A stretch of 10,626 nucleotides of DNA from an uncultured Clostridia bacterium. GTDB lineage: Bacteria > Bacillota_A > Clostridia > Christensenellales > Aristaeellaceae. Made by a program: the position numbers and the translations under genes. Of this stretch, positions 1 through 5,546 are shown in pieces. Positions within the stretch are counted from its first letter, which is position 1. Each line of letters opens with the position of its first letter. The notes under the pieces are model-generated. The model did no database searches, was not told where the DNA came from, and worked only from the letters and a program-made list of their open reading frames with translations. The DNA is taken from positions 1 to 10,626 of the forward strand of contig CAMVBO010000026.1 in assembly GCA_947165745.1 (NCBI GenBank), written 5' to 3'.

Positions 1-225
1 GGAGTGGGGCCGAGCCTGGCGGATGATGCCGTGCCACCGGCAGTCCCTGTCCTGCCAGCACAGCTCCTTGAGCAGGGGCGACGCGTACAGCACGCGGTTG
101 ACGGTGCCGCGGTCCAGGTTCAGGCGCCTGGCGATCTCCCGGGCCTTGAGCCCGTCGCCCCGGCAGATCGCGGCGCAGACCCTGCGTTCCAGCTGCTCCC
201 CGTCGCTGATAAATGTCGTGTTCAT
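1..225 (-). CDS. Winged-helix/HTH DNA-binding domain protein, partial (C-terminus off the left edge)
   Basis: The reading frame runs from an ATG at 225-223 to the window edge without a stop and gives the first 75 residues. Residues about 10-65 look like a small helix-turn-helix or winged helix: a first helix (LERRVCAAICRG), then LKAREIARRL, then a recognition-type helix LDRGTVNRVLY, followed by a Trp-containing wing (RWHGII). The KAxxIA...VNxxLY pattern is common in N-terminal winged-helix domains of clostridial proteins, where it precedes varied C-terminal domains, so the full function cannot be told. No clear Shine-Dalgarno sequence lies upstream. The start coincides with the predicted transcription start of the minus-strand promoter at 232-260, so the mRNA may be leaderless. 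It is divergent from the DUF4177 gene. DNA binding is inferred from the motif only. Confidence 0.6.
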   Translation of the reverse strand, partial: MNTTFISDGEQLERRVCAAICRGDGLKAREIARRLNLDRGTVNRVLYASPLLKELCWQDRDCRWHGIIRQARPHS

Positions 226-231
226 AGGCCC

Positions 232-260
232 AGCATATCACAACGCGGCCCGGTTTTCAA
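232..260 (-). promoter_or_regulatory. Sigma-A type promoter for the minus-strand winged-helix gene
   Basis: Read on the minus strand, TTGAAA (260-255) and TATGCT (237-232) are separated by 17 bp. The expected transcription start is near 225, on top of the ATG. The same elements with the same 17-bp spacer recur at 1987-1959 upstream of the yczE-like gene, which raises confidence that both are real. Confidence 0.65.
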
Positions 261-300
261 CCCCGCCGGCGTGGGGAGCGGACCGCGCGTCGCAAAAAGG

Positions 301-330
301 TGGACAGCGGGCGGCGCCTTCTGTTATAAT
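301..330 (+). promoter_or_regulatory. Sigma-A type promoter for the DUF4177-deformylase operon
   Basis: TGGACA (301-306), an 18-bp spacer and a perfect TATAAT (325-330). The predicted start near 337 leaves a leader of about 58 nt before the first gene. The block GGTGGACA-N-CGGGCG...TATAATGG is repeated almost unchanged at 2025-2058. Confidence 0.75.
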
Positions 331-394
331 GGACGCGGTTCGCGCGAAAAAGGTCAAAACCACGGACGCGGGACACGGAAAGGAAGGATTCAGA

Positions 395-580
395 ATGAAG
401 GAATACAAGCTGGTTTACCTGAACAAGGGCTTCAAGACCTCCCGGGAAAAGGACCTGGAGCAGGCGGAGGAGATCATCAACCGGTACGTCTGCGAGGGAT
501 GGACGCTGCAGCAGATCACCACGCCCGACGACGGCGCAGGCGCCATGGTCGGGGTCTTCTACAGGGAGAACCGGCTGTGA
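395..580 (+). CDS. DUF4177 domain-containing small protein
   Basis: A 61-residue protein beginning MKEYKLVYLN. It shows the layout of the DUF4177 family: an N-terminal beta strand (YKLVYL), a helix with an acidic face (EKDLEQAEEIINRYVCEGW), then a GW-containing turn and two strands (TLQQITT, AMVGVFYREN). The family's molecular function is unknown. It has no signal peptide or membrane segment, so it should be cytoplasmic. AGGAAGG at 381-387 sits 7 nt before the ATG. It is the first gene of a likely two-gene operon, with the deformylase-like gene starting 19 nt after its stop. The family call rests on overall pattern. Confidence 0.75.
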   Translation: MKEYKLVYLNKGFKTSREKDLEQAEEIINRYVCEGWTLQQITTPDDGAGAMVGVFYRENRL

Positions 581-599
581 TCGCCGGGGAGGTGGAACC

Positions 600-1010
600 A
601 TGATTCGCCCCATCGTGCGGGACGTATTGTTCTTGAGCCGAAAATCGGAGCCGGCCGGCGCGGGTGACGGGGCCATCTGCCGGGATTTGCGGGACACGCT
701 CCGGGCCAACCGGGACCGGTGCGTGGGCATGGCCGCGAACATGATCGGCGCGGGCAAGCGGATCATCATCGTGAACGTGGGCTTTGCGGACGTGGTGATG
801 ATCAATCCGGCGCTGTTCTCGAAGGACACGCCCTACGAGGCGGAGGAGGGCTGCCTGTCGCTGGACGGCGCGCGCCGGGCGACGCGCTTTCAGAACATCG
901 AGGTGGAGTACCGGGACGAGGCGTGGAAGAAGCATCGCCAGCGCTATTCCGGGTGGATCGCCCAGATCATCCAGCACGAGATGGATCACCTGGAGGGCGT
1001 GATTATTTAG
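600..1010 (+). CDS. def: Peptide deformylase-like protein (short clostridial type)
   Basis: This 136-residue protein carries the three deformylase motifs in order. Motif 1 is VGMAANMIG (residues 42-50), motif 2 is EGCLS (83-87, metal-binding Cys85), and motif 3 is HEMDH (126-130, two metal-binding His and the catalytic Glu127). Classical deformylases remove the formyl group from the N-terminal methionine of new proteins at the ribosome. Motif 1 is unusual: GLAAPQ reads GMAANM here, so the Gln that helps stabilise the transition state is replaced by Met. The metal site looks intact, but deformylase activity is not assured; this short form may be a paralogue of a housekeeping copy elsewhere. 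GGGGAGG at 586-592 lies 7 nt from the start. The TAG stop is the left edge of the palindromic element that follows. Confidence 0.85.
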   Translation: MIRPIVRDVLFLSRKSEPAGAGDGAICRDLRDTLRANRDRCVGMAANMIGAGKRIIIVNVGFADVVMINPALFSKDTPYEAEEGCLSLDGARRATRFQNIEVEYRDEAWKKHRQRYSGWIAQIIQHEMDHLEGVII

Positions 1011-1028
1011 AGTGTGTTTCTAAAATCC
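1008..1028 (+). repeat. Left terminal inverted repeat of the palindromic element
   Basis: It begins TAGAGTGTGTTTCTAAA and pairs with 1151-1171 with 20 of 21 bases matching. Its first three bases are the stop codon of the deformylase-like gene. Confidence 0.75.
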
Positions 1029-1150
1029 TGAACATGCATTTTCGGCGTCTAAGGCTGCATTTCTGTGTTGCTTTTCCTCGACTTGCAACCAGTAAGCCTT
1101 CGGAAAATCGCCTTGAAATGCAGCCTGATACGCTCGAAACTGCACATCCC

Positions 1151-1171
1151 GGACTTTAGAAACACACTCTA
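1151..1171 (-). repeat. Right terminal inverted repeat of the palindromic element
   Basis: It ends TTTAGAAACACACTCTA and is the inverted copy of 1008-1028. Confidence 0.75.
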
Positions 1172-1182
1172 GAGGGCACCGC

Positions 1183-1216
1183 AAAACGCACCGGGCATAC
1201 ATGCTCGATGCGTTTT
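1183..1216. terminator. Bidirectional intrinsic terminator between convergent transcripts
   Basis: AAAACGCA (1183-1190) pairs with TGCGTTTT (1209-1216). The stem continues inward through CGG/TCG (one G-T pair) and GCAT/ATGC with one mismatch, giving a near-perfect hairpin. Either strand reads into a run of four T, so it can end both the deformylase operon (plus) and the yczE-like transcript (minus). The T runs are short. Confidence 0.6.
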
Positions 1217-1229
1217 CATATGTTCCGCT

Positions 1230-1877
1230 TTACCTCCTGGCGATTTCCCGCAGGACCTGCACCACGTCCCGGTGGACGACATTGCGGGGCTCGAAGCGTA
1301 GCGCGCCGTAGACCAGCTGCATCACCAGACCCGCGCCGAAGGTGCTGATGAGGGTGCCGACGCCCACCGGCCCGCCCAGCAGCCAGCCGGCCAGCAGCAC
1401 CACGGCCCAGAGCAGGATCTCCACGATTCCGATGGGCACCCGGGGCAGCCGCTTGCCCAGGCCCACCAGCAGCGCGTCCCGGGGGCCGCAGCACTGGCCG
1501 GCGCTCATGTAGACCCACATGCCCAGCGCCATGAACACGAACCCCGCCAGCATGATGGCGATGCCCAGCCACAGGCTTTCGTTGGCGGGCAGGGGGTTCA
1601 GGTCGTTGAACATCTGCACGAAGTTGCCCGTCAGCAGCGCGTCGATGATCGTGCCGAAGCCGATGCGCTCTTTGAGCAGCAGGTCGATGCCCAGCACGAT
1701 CAGGGCGATGGTGGTCATCGAAAGGCCGTAGTTCAGCGGCGTGTGCCTTGCGACGCCCATGCCCAGGCAGTCCCAGGGCGCCAGGCCGATGTTGGCGAAT
1801 ATGGTCAGATGCACGCCCAGGGCGAACACCAGCAGCCCTGCCGCGATTTGCAGCCACTGCAGAAGGATGCGCTTCAT
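1230..1877 (-). CDS. YczE/YyaS/YitT-type integral membrane protein
   Basis: A 215-residue hydrophobic protein with about five membrane segments (near residues 5-27, 51-69, 101-123, 150-170 and 172-192). It has two hallmarks of the YczE group: GLAPWD after the first segment (31-36) and GPRDAL (131-136) before the fourth. The length is normal for the family, and the charged C-terminal tail is probably cytoplasmic. The substrate or role is unknown; a transporter-like function is often suggested but not shown. GGAGG at 1889-1885 is 7 nt upstream of the ATG, and a minus-strand promoter at 1987-1959 leaves a leader of about 75 nt. It is transcribed alone, convergent with the deformylase operon and divergent from the glycosidase-like gene. 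Confidence 0.8.
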   Translation of the reverse strand: MKRILLQWLQIAAGLLVFALGVHLTIFANIGLAPWDCLGMGVARHTPLNYGLSMTTIALIVLGIDLLLKERIGFGTIIDALLTGNFVQMFNDLNPLPANESLWLGIAIMLAGFVFMALGMWVYMSAGQCCGPRDALLVGLGKRLPRVPIGIVEILLWAVVLLAGWLLGGPVGVGTLISTFGAGLVMQLVYGALRFEPRNVVHRDVVQVLREIARR

Positions 1878-1958
1878 ATCTGTGCCTCCGGGGCCTGCGG
1901 GAACGACCGCGGGCCTGATTCCGACCCGCCCGGCGTTCGCGGGCGGCTGTCATACGCC

Positions 1959-1987
1959 AGCATACCACAACGCCGGCCCGTTTTCAA
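1959..1987 (-). promoter_or_regulatory. Sigma-A type promoter for the yczE-like gene
   Basis: Minus-strand TTGAAA (1987-1982), a 17-bp spacer and TATGCT (1964-1959). Sequence and spacing match the promoter at 260-232, including the spacer stem GGGCCG.GCGTTGTG. The predicted start is near 1952. Confidence 0.7.
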
Positions 1988-2026
1988 TGGTTCAGACGAA
2001 AAAAGGGCTTTCCGCCCGGGCAACGG

Positions 2027-2056
2027 TGGACAACGGGCGCGGCCGCCTGCTATAAT
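2027..2056 (+). promoter_or_regulatory. Sigma-A type promoter for the glycosidase-like gene
   Basis: TGGACA (2027-2032), an 18-bp spacer and TATAAT (2051-2056). The predicted start near 2063 gives a leader of about 43 nt. It is almost identical to the promoter at 301-330 in sequence and spacing, and it is paired back-to-back with a minus-strand promoter in the same geometry. Confidence 0.75.
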
Positions 2057-2105
2057 GGTGGGGAAACGACCGCGCGGGACGCGGGCGAAGCGGGGAGGAA
2101 TGGCG

Positions 2106-4055
2106 ATGAAGGCGATACAATGGTCGGCCCGGAACCGGGACGAGGCATACAGGCCCCTGGAACAGATGGGGCTCAGCGCGGAATGTGTGGAGGCGTCCGG
2201 AAGCGGCGCGGCGGGCGACCCGTGGATCTGCCGGGTCAGCGTCCGCAACCAGGGCGTCGAACCCTTCGCGGGGGTGATCCGGCTGGCCCTGCCCTTCGAG
2301 GCGGCGGAGCCCCGCTTCTTCCTGCCGGGCTTCATGTACGGCACGAACCGGGGCGAGGCGCCACTGGTGGTGGACAGCCAGACGCCCCGGCTGCGCCGCG
2401 CGCCCACGGATTTTCCGGCCTCGCCCTGGTGGCTGACCCGGGCGGACCGACTGTCACACCCCGCGGCGCTGGCCTTCACCGGCGGCAGGGTGACGGGCCT
2501 GTGCGCGTCGCCCTACTTCGTGCGCGGGGACGGCGGACGGGCGGCCTGGGTCCCCGGCGTTTCCGGCGAATTTGACCAGTACGCCGGCTTTGGCTGCGAC
2601 ATCGACCGGGGCGAGGTTTACTACACCCTGGGCTATGAGAACGCGCCCTGGTTCTTTCTGGATTCCCATAACTATTCGCCCCGGGCGGCGCTGGGCCGAA
2701 ACGCCTTTGAACTCGCGCCGGGGGAGGCGGTCGCCTTTGAAGTGGCGGTGTTCGACTACCCGGCGAACGACGAGCGGGCCATCGACGGGGCCGTCCGCTG
2801 GGTGTACGGCCGCTTCCACGAATCCCCGAGGGAGGGCCTGCCGATCCGAACCGCGGTGGAGGACATCGCCGGCGCGGTGTCCGGCGAGGCCTGGATCGAG
2901 GCAAACAGCGCCTACGCCGGGTTCGTGTTCGACTGGCAGCACGAAAACGAGGTGCGGCTGCTGCCCTCCATCACCTGGACGAACGGGCTGTCCGTGGCGG
3001 TGCCGATGCTCCAGGCGGCCCATCGGCTGGGCCGGGAGGATATGCGGCGGCAGGCGCTCAAATGCGTCGATCACATCGTCAAAACCTCCGTCAACCCGAA
3101 AAACGGCCTGCCCTTCACCGCCGAGGTGGACGGCGTCTGGGGCAACCGGGGCTGGTGGTACGACAAGCAGCCCGTGCCCGGCCACGCGGCCTATCTGGTG
3201 GGCCAGGCGCTGTATTACATCCTGAAGGCGTACGCGCTGGAGAAGGCCCATGGTGCGGACCATCCGGACTGGCTCGCTTACGTCGAAGGCGCGCTTAAGG
3301 TGACGGAGCGCTCCCGCAACGGCGACGGGGAATACCCCTACATCTTCTCCGGGGAATCCGGCGCGGGGCTGTGCTACGGGGCCATGTCCGGCGCCTGGTG
3401 CCTGGCCGCGGCGGCGTATTACGGGTATCTGACCGGCGACAGAAGCCGCCTTGGCGCGCTGCTTCAAAGCGAGGCGCGCTACCACGCCGCTTACGTCGTG
3501 CCGATGGTGTGCTATGGCGGGCCGCTGGACATCGATATGCAGGTGGATTCCGAGGGCGTGCTGGCCTACATCCGCGCCGCGCGGTGGCTGCACGCGATGA
3601 CCGGCGACGCCGGGCTGCTTCGGCGCATGGGCGACGCGCTGGAGTACGAGTTCACCTTCAAGTTCTGCTACAATTCGCCCATCCGGGTGCCGCCGCTGAG
3701 CAAGGTGGGCTGGAGCAGCTGCGGCGGCAGCATCACCTCCGTCACCAATCCCCACATCCACCCCATGTCCTCGTCCATCGTGGACGAGCTGGCGTATTAT
3801 GTGGAAAAGACCGGGGACGCCTATGTGAACCGCCGACTGGAGGACACCGTGCGCTGGAGCCGGCAGGTGTCCAGCGCCTACGACGGCGAGTACGACTACG
3901 GCAAGCGGGGCTGGATGAGCGAGCGCTTCTGCCACTGTGAGGGCCTGCTGACGGAGCGCTATCCCGACGGCGCGCCCGCCAGCACCTGGTTCGCGCTGAT
4001 GCCCTGGGCCTGCGGCTGCATCCTGGAGGCGCTCTGCGGTTCGGCCTGGGCTTGA
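2106..4055 (+). CDS. Uncharacterised six-hairpin glycosidase-like protein
   Basis: A 649-residue protein without signal peptide or membrane segment, so probably cytoplasmic. The first ~245 residues look beta-rich, like an N-terminal sandwich domain. From about residue 275 to the end the pattern is of paired helices with aromatic loops, as in (alpha/alpha)6-barrel glycosidases: SITWTNGLSVAVPML (near 288-302), WGNRGWWYD (345-353), a Gly/Cys-rich GAGLCYGAMSGAWCL stretch (from about 420), a PLDIDMQVDSEG loop, and NPHIHPMSSSIVDELAYY (from 548). Several acidic residues in these loops could be catalytic, but I cannot assign a glycoside hydrolase family or substrate. The frame is open further upstream and has an ATG at 2100, only 1 nt from GGAGG; the ATG at 2106, 7 nt from GGAGG, is the likely start. 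It has its own promoter and terminator and no sugar transporter beside it. Confidence 0.6.
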   Translation: MKAIQWSARNRDEAYRPLEQMGLSAECVEASGSGAAGDPWICRVSVRNQGVEPFAGVIRLALPFEAAEPRFFLPGFMYGTNRGEAPLVVDSQTPRLRRAPTDFPASPWWLTRADRLSHPAALAFTGGRVTGLCASPYFVRGDGGRAAWVPGVSGEFDQYAGFGCDIDRGEVYYTLGYENAPWFFLDSHNYSPRAALGRNAFELAPGEAVAFEVAVFDYPANDERAIDGAVRWVYGRFHESPREGLPIRTAVEDIAGAVSGEAWIEANSAYAGFVFDWQHENEVRLLPSITWTNGLSVAVPMLQAAHRLGREDMRRQALKCVDHIVKTSVNPKNGLPFTAEVDGVWGNRGWWYDKQPVPGHAAYLVGQALYYILKAYALEKAHGADHPDWLAYVEGALKVTERSRNGDGEYPYIFSGESGAGLCYGAMSGAWCLAAAAYYGYLTGDRSRLGALLQSEARYHAAYVVPMVCYGGPLDIDMQVDSEGVLAYIRAARWLHAMTGDAGLLRRMGDALEYEFTFKFCYNSPIRVPPLSKVGWSSCGGSITSVTNPHIHPMSSSIVDELAYYVEKTGDAYVNRRLEDTVRWSRQVSSAYDGEYDYGKRGWMSERFCHCEGLLTERYPDGAPASTWFALMPWACGCILEALCGSAWA

Positions 4056-4095
4056 GGCACGATTGGCGATTGCGTCTCATGCCGCGTCAATGCGT

Positions 4096-4138
4096 AATGT
4101 CCCGGCGCGGCAGATTTTGTCCTGGCGGGACATTTTTT
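4096..4138 (+). terminator. Intrinsic terminator after the glycosidase-like gene
   Basis: AATGTCCCG (4096-4104) pairs perfectly with CGGGACATT (4126-4134), and the T run extends to 4138. The 21-nt loop is larger than usual. It lies 40 nt after the stop codon and upstream of the next promoter. Confidence 0.75.
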
Positions 4139-4180
4139 GCATCAACGGATTCAAAATCTTCCTTCCGCCCTGAAAAACAG

Positions 4181-4209
4181 TTGAAAAGCAGGGTGGGACA
4201 TGGTAAAAT
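4181..4209 (+). promoter_or_regulatory. Sigma-A type promoter for the DUF2130 / HD-GYP / deaminase-like cluster
   Basis: TTGAAA (4181-4186), a 17-bp spacer and TAAAAT (4204-4209), in a locally AT-rich stretch. A second possible start has GGGACA (4195-4200), a 17-bp spacer and TATAAC (4218-4223). The leader to the ATG at 4257 is about 30-40 nt. It appears to be the only promoter of this quality before 10407, although the coding interior was not exhaustively scored. Confidence 0.65.
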
Positions 4210-4256
4210 TAAGTTAGTATAACTGATTTAACAAATATCGCGCGGGAGGCGGCAGG

Positions 4257-5483
4257 ATGCAGGAAATCAAGTGCCCGAATTGCGGAAAGATATTCCAGGT
4301 GGACGAGTCCGGCTATGCCAACATCCTTCAGCAGGTGCGCGACCGGGAGTTCGACAAGGAGCTGGAGCGCCGGGAGCGGGAGCTGAACGAAAAGCGGGAT
4401 CGGGACCTGACCATCGCCCGCATGGAGCAGGAAAAGACCTATGGCGAGGCAATGGAGAAGAAAAACGGCGAGCTGGCCGAGCGGGACCGGTTGATCGAAC
4501 AGCTCAGGGCCAGGATCGCCGGCAGTGAAACCGAAAAGAAGCTGGCCGTCACGGAGGCGGTGCAGGAGAAGGAGCGCGCGCTCTCCGAAAAAAGCACGGA
4601 GATCACCCAGCTCAAAAACGATCTGGAGCTGCAAAAGCGGGAGGGCGAGCTTCGGGAAAGGAACCTGGCCGAGAAGCACCAGGGCGAGCTTCGGCTGCGG
4701 GACGAGGAGATCGAGCGGCTGAAGGACTTTAAGGCCCGGCAGTCCACCAAGATGGTGGGCGAGAGCCTGGAGCAGCACTGCATGACCCAGTTCAACCAGA
4801 TCCGCATGACCGCCTTCCCCAACGCTTATTTCGAGAAGGACAACGACGCCCGCACGGGCAGCAAGGGCGATTTCATCTTCAGGGAGTCGTCCGGGGACAC
4901 GGAGTTCATCTCCATCATGTTTGAGATGAAAAACGAGATGGACGAGACCGCGACCAAGCACAGGAACGAGGATTTCTTCAAGGAGCTGGACAAGGACCGC
5001 CGGGAGAAGAAATGCGAATACGCCGTGCTGGTGTCGCTGCTGGAGAGCGACAACGAGCTGTACAACAACGGCATCGTGGATGTGTCCTATCGCTATCCGA
5101 AGATGTTTGTCATCCGGCCGCAGTTCTTCATCCCCATCATATCGCTGCTGCGCAACGCCGCGATGAACTCGCTGGAGTACCGGGAAAAGCTGGCGGACCT
5201 CCAGAACCAGCAGCTGGATCTGTACCACTTCGAGGAGAACCTGTCGCTGTTCAAGAACAGCTTTGCCGACAGCTTCCGCAAGGCCAGCGACCGGTTCAAC
5301 GACGCCATCAAGGGCATCGACAACGCCATATCCGCCCTGACGAAGATCCGGGAAAACCTGGTCAAGTCCGAAAACCACCTGAACGCGGCCAACAACAAGC
5401 TGGACGACGTCAGCGTCAAGCGACTGACGAAAAACGCGCCCTCTGTCCGGGCGCTGCTGGAGGACATGAAATCCGAGGAATGA
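4257..5483 (+). CDS. DUF2130 protein: zinc-knuckle, coiled coil and PD-(D/E)XK nuclease-like domain
   Basis: A 408-residue protein starting [14 protein letters not shown]6 and C9 form half of a zinc-ribbon-like knuckle. Residues about 25-160 are highly charged, alternating E/K/R/L, and read as a long coiled coil. From about 160 the DUF2130 domain follows. It has [10 protein letters not shown] (166-175, conserved Glu169 and Glu172), KGD with Asp205 (203-205), and FEMKNE (222-227). D205, E223 and K225 form the D...ExK active site of the PD-(D/E)XK nuclease superfamily, where DUF2130 has been placed. It would cut nucleic acid in a metal-dependent way, but the family has no firm biochemical role that I know of. 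A second charged helical stretch (about 310-390) may aid assembly. GGGAGG at 4244-4249 is 7 nt from the ATG. It is first in a probable three-gene transcript. Confidence 0.8.
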   Translation: MQEIKCPNCGKIFQVDESGYANILQQVRDREFDKELERRERELNEKRDRDLTIARMEQEKTYGEAMEKKNGELAERDRLIEQLRARIAGSETEKKLAVTEAVQEKERALSEKSTEITQLKNDLELQKREGELRERNLAEKHQGELRLRDEEIERLKDFKARQSTKMVGESLEQHCMTQFNQIRMTAFPNAYFEKDNDARTGSKGDFIFRESSGDTEFISIMFEMKNEMDETATKHRNEDFFKELDKDRREKKCEYAVLVSLLESDNELYNNGIVDVSYRYPKMFVIRPQFFIPIISLLRNAAMNSLEYREKLADLQNQQLDLYHFEENLSLFKNSFADSFRKASDRFNDAIKGIDNAISALTKIRENLVKSENHLNAANNKLDDVSVKRLTKNAPSVRALLEDMKSEE

Positions 5484-5546
5484 GGTCCGTTTTCTGACAG
5501 ATGAAACCCCGCGTTGAGCCGGCGCTGACTGACGGGAGGTATGGAA

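Larger units (their letters stand above)
1008..1171. mobile_element. MITE-like palindromic element with 21-bp terminal inverted repeats
   Basis: The ends, 1008-1028 and 1151-1171, are inverted copies over 21 bp with a single mismatch (TAGAGTGTGTTTCTAAA on each side). Similarity continues inward: GGCTGCATTTC in the left arm matches GAAATGCAGCC in the right arm, so the whole 164 bp is an imperfect palindrome. TA flanks both ends, which would fit TA target duplication by an IS630/Tc1-type transposase, with the element proper at 1010-1169. It encodes no transposase, so it would be non-autonomous. It lies exactly at the deformylase stop codon; rejoining the flanks across one TA also leaves a TAG stop, so the insertion need not have changed the protein. 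The source transposase family is a guess. Confidence 0.7.

Noticed and set aside
1020..1202. 60-codon minus-strand frame inside the palindromic element
   Set aside because: It lies almost wholly within the MITE. Similar short frames are, from memory, spurious annotations of such repeats in Clostridia.
1743..2105. Upstream extension of the glycosidase-like reading frame
   Set aside because: It would run antisense through the start of the yczE-like gene and across both promoters; the ATG at 2106 has the proper ribosome binding site spacing.
2454..3935. Minus-strand frame of about 493 codons opposite the glycosidase-like gene
   Set aside because: Antisense shadow with no start signal, promoter or domain.
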